Positions 1-8,157 of a DNA stretch of 56,000 nucleotides are shown one piece after another. The notes below the pieces were generated by a model that searched no databases, was not told the origin of the DNA, and saw only the letters and a program-made list of their open reading frames with translations. The stretch's first letter is position 1; each line of letters opens with the position of its first letter. The translations under genes and the position numbers were made by a program. The DNA is from Bacteroidales bacterium (GTDB lineage: Bacteria; Bacteroidota; Bacteroidia; Bacteroidales; UBA4417), in assembly GCA_030654075.1 (NCBI GenBank), contig JAURYB010000195.1, positions 1 through 56,000 of the forward strand. The letters are read 5' to 3'.

Positions 1-28
1 AGCAGGTGCTTAAGTAGGAAGGGGAGTA

Positions 29-86
<58 letters not shown>

Positions 87-212
87 AAAATAGTAAGGAT
101 CAAAATCAAGACCAAATGATAATTGAATAAAATCCGAATAACTACTAAAACTTCTCATTCGTATATCGCATCAATCATCTTTTAAAACAATAATTAATTA
201 AACTCACAACCA

Positions 213-977
213 ATGAAATGTAAAAAAATAGCAGTCCTGGCAGCGACGATACTGTTAGTTGCATTTCATGCAGTAGCACAGGATCCTGAGCATTTGGCAG
301 CCCAGGCAGCCAAAGCATATAATACCAGGCACTATCAGGAAGCTATCGCCAAATACGAAAAAATTATTGCCGGTGGAAACGAATCATTCGCTTTATATTA
401 CAATTTAGGGAATGCCTATTTTCGAAATAATGAAAATGCCCAGGCAATTTTAAATTACGAAAAAGCTTTGAAAATTGCGCCTAACAATGAAGATTTAAAA
501 CATAATATTGAAGTCGTAAACAGTAAATTGACCGATAAAGTTGAGACGGTTCCTGAGCTGTTTTATAAAAGGTGGTGGAAATTGTTAGTTAATATGATGG
601 ATATTGATACACTTGCTATCCTAAACATTATGCTACTTTCCCTAGCCCTCATTCTTATTGCTATTTATATTGCCATTTCAACCATTATAATCCGAAAAAT
701 CAGTTTCTGGGCAGGAATCTTTCTGTTTGTACTATTCAGCATTGGTGTTTTGGCTTCTTCGCAACGCAATCATTACCTTACTAACCAACACGAAGCCATT
801 GTATTTACACAAATGGTAAATATTAAAAGTTCGCCAGATGAGAACAGCAAAGATATTTTCGTATTACACGAAGGCACAAAAGTAAAACTACTCGATGTGA
901 TTGCCGAATGGCAGGAAATCCGTATTGCGAATGGAAGTGTGGGTTGGATCAAAAACTCAGATATCAGAAAGATATAA
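213..977 (+). CDS. batE: BatE-like TPR/SH3 membrane protein
   Basis: The 254-residue protein has an N-terminal signal sequence (about 1-22, ending VAQ), two to three TPR motifs (about 25-105, with the typical ALYYNLGNAYF and ILNYEKALKIAP helices), two membrane segments (about 133-157 and 163-182) and a C-terminal bacterial SH3-like domain (about 195-254, ending GWIKNSDIRKI). This order is that of BatE, the last gene of the Bacteroidetes aerotolerance (bat) operon, whose other members are MoxR ATPase and von Willebrand A proteins. They would lie upstream, outside the window. The TPR part should be periplasmic and probably scaffolds BatA-D. The exact function of the complex is not settled. The start is supported by the signal peptide. 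Confidence 0.85.
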   Translation: MKCKKIAVLAATILLVAFHAVAQDPEHLAAQAAKAYNTRHYQEAIAKYEKIIAGGNESFALYYNLGNAYFRNNENAQAILNYEKALKIAPNNEDLKHNIEVVNSKLTDKVETVPELFYKRWWKLLVNMMDIDTLAILNIMLLSLALILIAIYIAISTIIIRKISFWAGIFLFVLFSIGVLASSQRNHYLTNQHEAIVFTQMVNIKSSPDENSKDIFVLHEGTKVKLLDVIAEWQEIRIANGSVGWIKNSDIRKI

Positions 978-1138
978 ACACATTGTTAGTCTATTTCAAT
1001 TAATTTTCCTATAATTTTATAACCTGCATGTTTCTAATTAGCCTGTCAGGTTGATAATTGGTCTATTATCTTCAAACATTATCACACAATACTTGCTTTA
1101 ATTTTTGTTAAAAATCTAACAGGTAAATTATATTCTGA

Positions 1139-1170
1139 TTTGCATATAAATAATTCATACCTTATCTTTG
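1139..1170 (+). promoter_or_regulatory. Bacteroidetes-type promoter of the DUF3078 gene
   Basis: TTTG at 1139-1142 is followed after exactly 20 bases by TATCTTTG at 1163-1170, which matches the Bacteroidetes consensus TTTG-N19-21-TAnnTTTG. Transcription would begin near 1176, so translation must start at 1191 and not at the upstream in-frame ATG-like codon at 1140. Confidence 0.75.
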
Positions 1171-1190
1171 ATCAGTCAAATATTAAAACT

Positions 1191-2084
1191 ATGAGAAAAA
1201 CACTACTTTTTATTTCCATATTTCTATGCGCTTTTCAGTTGATGGCTTTTCATCCGGAAGGAGATACATCCTGGAAATCGAAATACGAAGCATCCCTTGG
1301 CTTCTCACAAACAACTTTTACTAATTGGTCAGCAGGAGGAGATAATTCGTATTCGATAAATAGTATGCTTAATATTTATAAAAATTATGCCAAGGGTAAA
1401 ATTTCCTGGAATAATTATCTGGGATTGGCTTATGGAGTCAATTATAATAAATCAACAACTCCCAATGTCAGGAAAACAAATGATAAAATAAATTTCCTGA
1501 CGAAAGGAGGCATCTATGCCTGTAACCACTGGGATTACACCGGAACCTTTGAATTCAGGTCACAATTTGACGAAGGATTTGATTATAGCAAAGACTCTGC
1601 AGTAAAGGTTTCAAAGTTTATGGCTCCGGGATATTTTCAGCTATCTATTGGTATGAATTACAAACCTGTTGACTATTTCTTTGTTTTCATTTCGCCAATT
1701 GGAGCCAGATTAACGGTGGTAAATGACAAATCGTTAACCAGCCGGCCTGAGGGAGCATACGGCATTTTTGGAGACAATACTACTCTATGGCAAGTTGGAG
1801 GATCAGTAAATGTCGGCTTTAAAAAAGATATCCTTAAAAATGTTAACCTGATGTCGAAGCTCGATTTATTTTCCGACTATCGCTACCATCCTGAGAAAAT
1901 TATTGTAGGATGGGAAAACAATATACTGATGAAAGTAAATAAATATCTTTCTCTGAATCTTTCTACCATGCTGATCCGGGATCATAATATAACATTCGTT
2001 GATAAAAACGGTATTTCCCAGGGTGTTAAGACACAATTCAGGGAAACGTTCAGCCTGGGATTAACATACACCATGGCTCATTAG
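1191..2084 (+). CDS. DUF3078 outer-membrane beta-barrel-like protein
   Basis: A 297-residue secreted protein of the DUF3078 type. The signal peptide is MRKTLLFISIFLCAFQLMA, and it is followed by a region rich in alternating aromatic and polar residues and short turns, ending in an amphipathic strand with aromatic residues (SLGLTYTMAH), as expected of an outer-membrane barrel. The early WSAGGDNSYSINSMLN stretch is typical of the family. Function is unknown; the family is almost confined to Bacteroidetes. The start at 1191 was chosen because it yields a clean signal peptide and lies 21 bases after a good -7 box. It is a single-gene unit, followed after 52 bases by mscL, which may be cotranscribed. 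Confidence 0.8.
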   Translation: MRKTLLFISIFLCAFQLMAFHPEGDTSWKSKYEASLGFSQTTFTNWSAGGDNSYSINSMLNIYKNYAKGKISWNNYLGLAYGVNYNKSTTPNVRKTNDKINFLTKGGIYACNHWDYTGTFEFRSQFDEGFDYSKDSAVKVSKFMAPGYFQLSIGMNYKPVDYFFVFISPIGARLTVVNDKSLTSRPEGAYGIFGDNTTLWQVGGSVNVGFKKDILKNVNLMSKLDLFSDYRYHPEKIIVGWENNILMKVNKYLSLNLSTMLIRDHNITFVDKNGISQGVKTQFRETFSLGLTYTMAH

Positions 2085-2136
2085 CAAATTCATTATTATC
2101 AATTAACCTTAATATTAACCAAAAACAAAAACAAAA

Positions 2137-2511
2137 ATGGCAATCATTAAAGAATTCAAAGATTTTATCATGAAAGGCAATGTAGTCGATCTGGCTATTG
2201 CTGTAATTATTGGAGGTGCATTTGGCGCTATTGTAAACTCGCTGATTGCGGATGTAATTACGCCATTGTTATTAAATCCGGCCTTAGATGCCGCCGGGGT
2301 TAAAAACATAGCTGAATTAACCTGGGGAGCTGTAAAGTATGGTAATTTTTTGTCATCGGTGATATCCTTCCTGGTAATTGCTTTTGTGCTTTTCATGCTT
2401 ATCAAAGGCTTTAATTCAACCAAAAAGAAAGTTGTCGCAGTTCCTCCTCCTCCTCCGGCACAGGAAGTTCTGCTTACCGAAATCCGGGATTTGCTGAAAG
2501 CACAGAAATAA
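2137..2511 (+). CDS. mscL: large-conductance mechanosensitive channel MscL
   Basis: 124 residues, within the usual MscL length. The N-terminal amphipathic helix (KEFKDFIMKGNVVDLAIAVIIG) leads into the glycine-rich pore helix TM1 (about 15-40, GGAFGAIVNSLIADVITPLL), a periplasmic loop, TM2 (about 70-92) and a cytoplasmic helix after a proline run (VPPPPPAQEVLLTEIRDLLKAQK). MscL forms a homopentamer in the inner membrane that opens under extreme tension and releases solutes during hypo-osmotic shock. The periplasmic loop is short. A clear hairpin terminator follows the stop codon. Identification is secure. Confidence 0.97.
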   Translation: MAIIKEFKDFIMKGNVVDLAIAVIIGGAFGAIVNSLIADVITPLLLNPALDAAGVKNIAELTWGAVKYGNFLSSVISFLVIAFVLFMLIKGFNSTKKKVVAVPPPPPAQEVLLTEIRDLLKAQK

Positions 2512-2537
2512 TCTCTTCTTTCACTTTTCCTAAAATT

Positions 2538-2567
2538 AAACCGGCTTCAAAAGAGCCGGTTTTTTCA
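2538..2567 (+). terminator. rho-independent terminator after mscL
   Basis: The arms AAACCGGCT (2538-2546) and AGCCGGTTT (2554-2562) pair perfectly around a 7-base loop and run into a T tract. It ends the mscL transcript. Confidence 0.9.
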
Positions 2568-2633
2568 TTCCACTAAACAAATGTAAATTTAGCAGATTTA
2601 TTAAATTATCAGAAAACATAAAAAGTAAATAAC

Positions 2634-2648
2634 CTGATAAATTATCAG
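2634..2648. promoter_or_regulatory. palindrome upstream of corA, possible operator
   Basis: CTGATAA-A-TTATCAG is a perfect 7+1+7 palindrome. Its right half, AAATTATCAG, occurs again at 2603-2612. It sits about 30 bases upstream of the presumed corA -7 box, a common place for an operator. No regulator is known from the window. Confidence 0.4.
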
Positions 2649-2678
2649 ACCTGTCAACTTTATTGATCATGCTTTCGT

Positions 2679-2686
2679 TAATTTTG
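2679..2686 (+). promoter_or_regulatory. -7 element of corA
   Basis: TAATTTTG fits TAnnTTTG and lies 14 bases upstream of the corA start. The -33 region is weak (TTATTG near 2660-2665), so the element is less certain than those of the DUF3078 and zapA transcripts. Confidence 0.5.
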
Positions 2687-2700
2687 TCTTTCTCTAAATA

Positions 2701-3768
2701 ATGTCTCAAATTATGAAAAAAATACGCCTGAGTCGAAAAGCTGGTTTACCACCGGGAAGTCCTGTATATACCGGATTAAAAACAGGGGAAACTGTGATTA
2801 GCATGCTTGTTTATGACGATGATAATTTCCAGGCTTATGAAAATATTTCGGTCGAACAGGCAATTACACTCCAGGGTGAAGCAACAACAAACTGGATCAT
2901 AGTAAAAGGATTCAGCGAGCCTCAGAACCTGCAGAAACTTGGTGATCATTTTGGAATACATCCTTTGATTATCGAAGATATCTTCAATGTGGATCATATG
3001 CCTAAAGTTGAAGACCTGGATAAGAGTTTGTTTATTACCCTCAAAAACCTGACCTGGAATGAAACTAACCAGGTAATTGAATCGGAGCAGGTAAGCTTAT
3101 TTTTAGGTACAAATGTGCTTATTTCGTTCGAGGAAACAGACAACAATATGTTCGCCCAGATTATTAAACGCTTAGAAGCCGGTAAAGGGAGAGGCCGGGT
3201 CAGGCAGGAGGATTATCTATGCTATCTGCTTATTGATCAGATTGTTGATAACTATTATATTCTGCTTGATCATACTGAGGATCAAATGGAAGATCTTGAA
3301 AAATTATTAATTGATAATCCTACCAATGAGCTTTCACATTCATTCCTCCGATTAAAGAAAAACCTGATGCTGCTCCGCAAAACCATTAATCCGTTGAAAG
3401 AAGAAATCAGGTTTCTGGCACGCGAAGAATCCGGAGTAATCAGCGAATATACCAGGCAATACCTGAGCGATATTAACGATCACCTTTCGTTTATCATTCA
3501 ATCTATTGATAGTTTCCGCGAAATGATCTCGTCCATGATGGACCTGCTTATGGCCAATAATGCTAACCGTATGAACAGCATTATGAAAACACTGACGCTT
3601 GTTTCGACTATTGTTATTCCAATGACATTGGTAACAGGCATTTATGGAATGAATTTCGATTTCATGCCGGAACTGCATTGGAAGTATGGATACCCGGTTT
3701 TTTTATCAGCCACAGCGGCTATGGGTATCATTATGTATGTCTATATGAAAAGGAAGAATTGGTTCTAG
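2701..3768 (+). CDS. corA: CorA-type magnesium/cobalt channel
   Basis: A 355-residue CorA-family protein. The N-terminal alpha/beta cytoplasmic domain (about 1-240) is followed by the long stalk helix and two C-terminal membrane helices (about 294-314 and 328-348). The selectivity-filter signature YGMN is at residues 315-318, followed by the acidic periplasmic loop FDFMPEL, and the C terminus is basic (KRKNW). CorA forms pentamers in the inner membrane for passive uptake of Mg2+ (also Co2+ and Ni2+). An alternative start is the ATG at 2713. A palindrome upstream may regulate it. Confidence 0.93.
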   Translation: MSQIMKKIRLSRKAGLPPGSPVYTGLKTGETVISMLVYDDDNFQAYENISVEQAITLQGEATTNWIIVKGFSEPQNLQKLGDHFGIHPLIIEDIFNVDHMPKVEDLDKSLFITLKNLTWNETNQVIESEQVSLFLGTNVLISFEETDNNMFAQIIKRLEAGKGRGRVRQEDYLCYLLIDQIVDNYYILLDHTEDQMEDLEKLLIDNPTNELSHSFLRLKKNLMLLRKTINPLKEEIRFLAREESGVISEYTRQYLSDINDHLSFIIQSIDSFREMISSMMDLLMANNANRMNSIMKTLTLVSTIVIPMTLVTGIYGMNFDFMPELHWKYGYPVFLSATAAMGIIMYVYMKRKNWF

Positions 3769-3773
3769 GAGAG

Positions 3774-3860
3774 GTTAATAGAAAATAGTTCCCTTCGGCT
3801 GGCTTCGGCTTCGCTCAGCCGCCGTCGCTCAGGGTAAAAATGGAAAATAGAAAATGGGTT
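3774..3860. repeat. mosaic of A-rich heptamers around a GC-rich element
   Basis: The 236-bp gap after corA contains 7-bp-period units (GTTAATA and GAAAATA near 3775-3788; GAAAATA and GAAAATG near 3841-3856). These flank a GC-rich block at about 3790-3832 made of repeats of CTTCGGCT and CGCTCAG. Similar GC-rich blocks recur near 9378, 18570 and 31388. The heptamers are inverted relative to the TATTTTC-type array at 4558-4592, so the phosphoesterase gene between them is bracketed. Confidence 0.7.
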
Positions 3861-4004
3861 GAGATGCTATAGTTTTAAGGTTTTTCAGTTGATTTTAAGC
3901 ACTATCTATCTCTTTTCTTTTTCACCTCTCGCTTTGTCGCCCTTCCCCCTCTGAAAAGAAAGGTATCATAAACAAATCAAATATTCACCTCAACTACTTA
4001 GAGC

Positions 4005-4496
4005 ATGACCCGTATCGGCCTTTTAAGCGACACCCACAGTTTTATAAATCCACGAATACTTGAGTTTTTCTCCACCTGTGATGAAATATGGCATGCCGGC
4101 GATATCGGGAATTTAGAAACGGCAGATAAACTGGCAGATTATAAACCATTAAAAGCAGTTTACGGAAATATTGATGGAACTGAACTCAGAAAATCCTATC
4201 CCAAAAACCAGGTTTTCAATTGTGAAGGAGTGAAAGTACTGATGACCCATATCGGCGGTTATCCCGGACGATACGAAAAGGATGCCAGGCAACTTATTGA
4301 AACTGAAAGACCCGGTTTATTTATTTGCGGCCATTCACATATACTGAAAGTGCTTTATGATAAAAAACACGAACTTCTCCATATCAATCCGGGTGCTGCA
4401 GGCAATTCAGGATTTCACCATGTAATAACCTGTGTAAGGTTTGTAATTGACGGGAAAGATATAAGGGATTTAGAGGTGTTTGAGAAGCAGAGATAG
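4005..4496 (+). CDS. YfcE/MJ0936-type metallophosphoesterase
   Basis: A 163-residue protein of the small calcineurin-like phosphoesterase family. All metal-binding motifs are present: D9-x-H11 (SDTHS), GD33 (AGDIGN), GN55 (GNID), H82 (THIGG) and GH110-x-H112 (GHSH). Members are dinuclear-metal phosphodiesterases (E. coli YfcE, Methanocaldococcus MJ0936) with broad activity in vitro and poorly known natural substrates. It is cytoplasmic. No obvious promoter box is seen, and the gene is flanked by heptamer repeats on both sides. The family is certain; the substrate is not. Confidence 0.9.
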   Translation: MTRIGLLSDTHSFINPRILEFFSTCDEIWHAGDIGNLETADKLADYKPLKAVYGNIDGTELRKSYPKNQVFNCEGVKVLMTHIGGYPGRYEKDARQLIETERPGLFICGHSHILKVLYDKKHELLHINPGAAGNSGFHHVITCVRFVIDGKDIRDLEVFEKQR

Positions 4497-4504
4497 GGGA
4501 GAAA

Positions 4505-4592
4505 GGGGTTGGGGATTGGGATTTAGGATTTAGGGCTAGATTTGCTGGTTTCAAATTACTATTTTCTATTTACTATTTTCTATTCACTAATC
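4505..4592. repeat. two heptamer arrays between phosphoesterase and DUF4293
   Basis: Five degenerate G-rich heptamers occupy 4505-4539 (GGGGTTG to GGGCTAG, with GGATTTA twice). Five CT-rich heptamers occupy 4558-4592 (ACTATTT and TCTATTT alternating, then TCTATTC). Both keep an exact 7-bp register. The second array is inverted relative to the TGAATAG copies at 5109-5129 on the other side of the DUF4293 gene. Confidence 0.85.
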
Positions 4593-4594
4593 CC

Positions 4595-5071
4595 TTACCT
4601 CAGTCTGTCAGCCGAACGAACAAGCTTGTCGTCGCGTTTTATCGCCCTGTTAGCCATTACCATAAAAACAAGCGCAACCAACGGAAGGTATATGCCAAAG
4701 GCTTTGCTGTAGTCGGGAACGATATTGATTTTCTTCTCAATCATCGGGATGTAAAGGAAGAAAATACCCATAATCAACGCAATACCGGCTAGTACACCAA
4801 TATTAGTCAGTTTAATTTGAAATGAGCGGTTTTTGAATTGAAAGATCGTGAACAAATTAAGCAATGCCAATCCAATGACAACGATGATCAGGGGAAGAAA
4901 TACCATTGGATTAAATGCGTTCGGATCGCCGGGAACCATATTTTTCAAGCCTTTAACGGAAAATATATAAGCACCGTTTTCCGAAAAAAACTGAGCCAGT
5001 GGAAAAGCAAAAATCAGTGCTATTGCTACAAAAGCAAGCGATAAGTATAAAGTCTGGATACGTTGAATCAT
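4595..5071 (-). CDS. DUF4293 four-helix membrane protein
   Basis: A 158-residue integral membrane protein with four predicted helices (about 5-27, 52-74, 85-108 and 122-142), beginning MIQRIQTLYLSLAFVAI and ending in a basic tail (KRDDKLVRSADRLR). This fits DUF4293, a conserved Bacteroidetes family of unknown function. The start codon is 25 bases downstream of a perfect TATCTTTG box on the same strand. It is transcribed alone, and both flanks hold heptamer repeats. Confidence 0.8.
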   Translation of the reverse strand: MIQRIQTLYLSLAFVAIALIFAFPLAQFFSENGAYIFSVKGLKNMVPGDPNAFNPMVFLPLIIVVIGLALLNLFTIFQFKNRSFQIKLTNIGVLAGIALIMGIFFLYIPMIEKKINIVPDYSKAFGIYLPLVALVFMVMANRAIKRDDKLVRSADRLR

Positions 5072-5096
5072 GGCTGTTAAGATTTTTATTAGAATG

Positions 5097-5104
5097 CAAA
5101 GATA
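5097..5104 (-). promoter_or_regulatory. -7 element of the DUF4293 gene
   Basis: TATCTTTG reads on the minus strand, 25 bases upstream of the start codon. No clear TTTG is found 20 bases further upstream because the TGAATAG heptamers occupy that place. Confidence 0.6.
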
Positions 5105-5108
5105 ACAT

Positions 5109-5129
5109 TGAATAGTGAATAGTGAATAG
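5109..5129. repeat. heptamer array, 3 x TGAATAG
   Basis: Three perfect copies of the unit also found eight times at 31-86. The array covers the place where the -33 region of the DUF4293 promoter would lie. Confidence 0.9.
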
Positions 5130-5265
5130 TGAAAAATGAAAAACGGGAGTCAATTTTGCTGAATACATGAAAAAAGCAGAGATAGTATTTTAGCATCCAT
5201 TTTTTCTGCAATTTAGCATCAGCAAAACATATTAGCTTTTATCAGTAAAAATACCTGAATAACAT

Positions 5266-5904
5266 ATGCCACAACGTACCACCATCATATGGGACTGGAA
5301 CGGAACCTTGCTCGATGACGCTGAAATATGCCGTGAAGCAATTAACAAAATGCTGAAAGTCCGCAACCTGCCGGAATTAAGCCTTTCAACATACCGCGAC
5401 GTTTTTACATTTCCCGTTATTGAATATTATAAAGAAGTTGGATTCAATTTCGACAATGAAGAATGGGAACCTGTTGCTATGGAATTTATCAATTTATACC
5501 TCGGCGCGTTACCTTCGTGCGGGCTTACACCTTTTGCCGCCAGAACACTTGAAATATTTAAACGGAAAGGATACCGGCAGGCAATTATTTCAGCCATGCA
5601 ACATGATGCGCTTCTGAAATCCGTTTCTGCCCTGGGAATTTTCGAATACTTCGATTACATTGGTGGTATCGGCGACCATTACGGCGGCGGTAAAATTGAT
5701 AATGCCAGGAACTATTTCATTCAGGCCGGACTCAGCCCAGAAAAAATAACCTTGATTGGGGATACTCTTCACGATTCGGAAGTTGCCGCCGAATTACAAT
5801 GCAAATGCATTTTGGTTGCCACCGGCCACCAATCGTTTCAACGGCTTTCAGATACTGGTTTACAAGTAATTAACAACCTTTCGGAAATTGATTCCGGATT
5901 ATAA
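5266..5904 (+). CDS. HAD-superfamily phosphatase (phosphoglycolate phosphatase-like)
   Basis: A 212-residue haloacid-dehalogenase hydrolase. Motif I is DWNGTLLDD with nucleophile D10; the usual second Asp of DxD is N12. Motif II is S109 (AIISAM), motif III K143 (GGGKIDN) and motif IV GDTLHD (D166 and D170). The cap is helical (about 20-85), as in the Gph/PGP subfamily, so it likely dephosphorylates a small phosphorylated metabolite. The N12 substitution removes the usual general acid/base and could slow turnover or change the reaction; similar DxN forms occur in Bacteroidetes homologues as I recall them. Substrate unknown. Confidence 0.82.
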   Translation: MPQRTTIIWDWNGTLLDDAEICREAINKMLKVRNLPELSLSTYRDVFTFPVIEYYKEVGFNFDNEEWEPVAMEFINLYLGALPSCGLTPFAARTLEIFKRKGYRQAIISAMQHDALLKSVSALGIFEYFDYIGGIGDHYGGGKIDNARNYFIQAGLSPEKITLIGDTLHDSEVAAELQCKCILVATGHQSFQRLSDTGLQVINNLSEIDSGL

Positions 5905-5920
5905 TCTAAATTCCAACATT

Positions 5921-6397
5921 ATGAAGAAGAACCGTTTAATTTCAGCCAGTACATTTCTGGCAATATTACTCTTCACTATTTCATCATGTACCAATAAGAA
6001 ACCGGTTGAAGATAGCAAAGTATTATCTGACACCGACAGGTTTTACTCAGCGCTATCTGCCGAGAAAGGCATGAATACTTCATTTATGGAAATGTTTGAT
6101 TCGGCTGGCGTTATGCTAAATGCCAACCAGATGCCTATTGAAGGATTTGAGGCCATCAAAAAATCCTTATTGAGTGAAAGCGACAGCACCTTCACTCTCA
6201 CCTGGGAACCTAAGTTTGCCAGAATTGCAGCATCGGGTGAACTGGGTTATACATATGGAACCTACCAGATCAAGGACAAGGCTACGGATTCGATAACCGG
6301 AGTGGGAAAATACGCCACTATCTGGCTAAAACAGAGTAGTGGCAAATGGAAAGCAATTCTTGATACAGGAAATCCGGGGCTGGGGGATTCGAAATAG
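5921..6397 (+). CDS. DUF4440/SnoaL-like lipoprotein
   Basis: A 158-residue protein with a lipoprotein signal (MKKNRLISASTFLAI followed by the lipobox ISSC, Cys23). The mature part resembles the DUF4440 / NTF2-like fold: DTDRFYSALSAEKGMNTSFMEM, a central DSAGVMLNANQMPIEG, and C-terminal strands (GYTYGTYQI and KYATIWLKQSSGKWKAILDTG). Such proteins are small cone-shaped ligand-binding or enzymatic domains, often of unknown role. The start at 5921 was preferred to an in-frame codon at 5888 inside the preceding gene, because it begins the signal peptide. It lies 16 bases after the HAD gene and probably shares its transcript. Confidence 0.75.
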   Translation: MKKNRLISASTFLAILLFTISSCTNKKPVEDSKVLSDTDRFYSALSAEKGMNTSFMEMFDSAGVMLNANQMPIEGFEAIKKSLLSESDSTFTLTWEPKFARIAASGELGYTYGTYQIKDKATDSITGVGKYATIWLKQSSGKWKAILDTGNPGLGDSK

Positions 6398-6417
6398 AAC
6401 CTAATCAGAATAATCAA

Positions 6418-7167
6418 TTACTTTTCCGGAATTTCCTTAACTTCATTTTTGAGCTCCGCTTCACGGGCTTTGTCGAAATAGATTTCATTTATAGCTTCCC
6501 CGGCGCTGTATTCAATTTCGCTTTCCTTATCGCCGTTGTCTTTGAACGCTGTCCAAACCCCTTCTTTCATGTCATTGTGCAACTGCCCGACCAGCATAGG
6601 TTTGCCGTTGGGATAATAATATTTTGCGGTTCCTTCAAACTTTCCTTTTGCGAAATTAACCTCAGCTTTAATGCTGTGATCCGAAAAATATTGCTTTCGG
6701 ACTCCTTCTTTCAGCCCGTTTTGATAAGGACATTCTTCTAAAAGTTTGCCGTCATCATAGTAGGTTTTCCAGATGCCAACCGGAGTTCCTTTTTGATAAA
6801 ACTCCTCAGATGAAAGGGTTTCAATTTCGTTATAGTACTTCCAGTGTCCGTCTTTTTTAGTTTCAGTATATAGTCCTTCAGCCATTTTTTTCCCATTGGG
6901 ATGAAAATTCACGGCGGTGGCACTTTTCCCGTCAGAGGAATAAGTAAGTTCTGATCGTACCTTACCATCTTCGTAAAAATATTTGAACACGCCCTGGGGA
7001 ATATTATTCTTAAACTGACCTTCGTAAACAACTTTTCCTTTGGCATCCAGCTTTCGCCATTCGCCTTGTTTCAGGCCTTTTGCATCGGTAACATTCTGCG
7101 AAAGCAGAAGAGTTGAGTTTAGTAATAACAGCAAACCAGTAAACAGAAGAGATTTCATTACACGCAT
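6418..7167 (-). CDS. secreted MORN-repeat protein (YwqK-like)
   Basis: A protein of about 249 residues with a signal peptide (MKSLLFTGLLLLLNSTLLLSQ) and about nine MORN-type repeats of roughly 22 residues (for example GEWRKLDAKGKVVYEGQF, KDGHWKYYNEIETLSSEEFY, EGVRKQYFSDHSIKAEVNF). Many databases call this type a toxin-antitoxin system YwqK-family antitoxin by similarity alone; there is no toxin gene here and the protein is exported, so that name should not be used. MORN repeats form an extended beta sheet, and the role is unknown. Codons at 7185 and 7158 are alternative starts. It diverges from recR. Confidence 0.8.
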   Translation of the reverse strand: MRVMKSLLFTGLLLLLNSTLLLSQNVTDAKGLKQGEWRKLDAKGKVVYEGQFKNNIPQGVFKYFYEDGKVRSELTYSSDGKSATAVNFHPNGKKMAEGLYTETKKDGHWKYYNEIETLSSEEFYQKGTPVGIWKTYYDDGKLLEECPYQNGLKEGVRKQYFSDHSIKAEVNFAKGKFEGTAKYYYPNGKPMLVGQLHNDMKEGVWTAFKDNGDKESEIEYSAGEAINEIYFDKAREAELKNEVKEIPEK

Positions 7168-7239
7168 TTGATTCGGATTTTTCATTCAGAGTTATAAACG
7201 CAATTGCGCTGACAATCGTATAAAGGCGTGAAAATTGCC

Positions 7240-7247
7240 TACTTTTG
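7240..7247 (+). promoter_or_regulatory. -7 element of recR
   Basis: TACTTTTG fits TAnnTTTG. It overlaps the first possible in-frame start codons near 7245, which argues that RecR translation begins at 7311. Confidence 0.55.
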
Positions 7248-7310
7248 ATGTGCAAATTTACAATTTATGAAGCCGGTAACGGCACAGAATTCTTCAAAAC
7301 TAAAATAAAA

Positions 7311-7931
7311 ATGGAAGGCAATTATTCATCAGTATTATTAAAAAATGTGGTTGGCGAATTTACCCGTTTGCCGGGAATCGGGCAAAAAACCGCATTGCGT
7401 CTGGCATTACACTTGTTGAAACAAGCACCCGAAATTGCCAACGCATTGGGTGAATCCATCCTGAAACTAAGGAGCGAAATTAAATACTGTTCCATTTGCA
7501 ACAATATATCGGATACCGAAGTCTGCGGCATTTGCTCCAACCCGAAACGCGACCACACAACCCTTTGCATTGTAGAAGACATCCGCGATATGCTTGCCAT
7601 TGAGAATACAGGCCAGTTTAAAGGCGTTTACCATATACTGGGCGGCATCATCTCGCCGGTGGAAGGCATTGGCCCGTCCGATCTGAGCATCGCTCCTATC
7701 GTCGAAAAAGCGGGCTCCGGAGAATTTAAAGAAGTGATTATGGCCCTACCCGCAACAGTTGAGGGAGATACAACGAATTTTTATCTTTTTAAGATGTTGA
7801 AGCAATTTGAGGTTACTGTTTCGATTATCGCCCGTGGAATTCCGGTTGGTGATGAGTTGGATTACACAGATGAAATAACGCTTGGACGTTCCATACTGAT
7901 GAGGCAGCCGTACCAGGGATTAAAAGGGTAA
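7311..7931 (+). CDS. recR: recombination mediator RecR
   Basis: From 7311 the protein has 206 residues, a normal RecR length. It has an N-terminal helix-hairpin-helix (about 10-35, FTRLPGIGQKTALRLALHLL), a four-cysteine zinc finger (C60, C63, C72, C75), a Toprim domain (about 84-180, LCIVEDIRDMLAIE and HILGGIISPVEGIGPSDL) and the C-terminal RGIPVGDELDYTDEITLGRSILMR segment. RecR forms a ring and works with RecO (and RecF) to load RecA on SSB-coated single-stranded DNA. Frames upstream to 7245 are poorly conserved and overlap the promoter. Confidence 0.97.
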   Translation: MEGNYSSVLLKNVVGEFTRLPGIGQKTALRLALHLLKQAPEIANALGESILKLRSEIKYCSICNNISDTEVCGICSNPKRDHTTLCIVEDIRDMLAIENTGQFKGVYHILGGIISPVEGIGPSDLSIAPIVEKAGSGEFKEVIMALPATVEGDTTNFYLFKMLKQFEVTVSIIARGIPVGDELDYTDEITLGRSILMRQPYQGLKG

Positions 7932-8157
7932 ATTCTTAATTTTGAAATATTGAAGTGAAAAGTAATGAAAAAACATATAACACTTAATTATTAATGAAAA
8001 AGTAGCTTAAAACGCGATCCTTTGACGTTTAGTGTTTTGTGTTTAATGTTATTAATTAAAAAATTTTCTTGAATAACGTTTCACCATCATAATTGCCGAT
8101 ACAAGACTAACATTATTCACATAAACTTGTTATTATTTGAAATATATCTCCTGATTC

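Noticed and set aside
6418..7167. YwqK-family antitoxin label for the MORN protein
   Set aside because: The protein is exported and no toxin gene is next to it; the name comes from fold similarity only.
7245..7310. Longer RecR start codons
   Set aside because: They overlap the TACTTTTG promoter box and the extra residues are not RecR-like; the 7311 start gives the usual 206-residue length.
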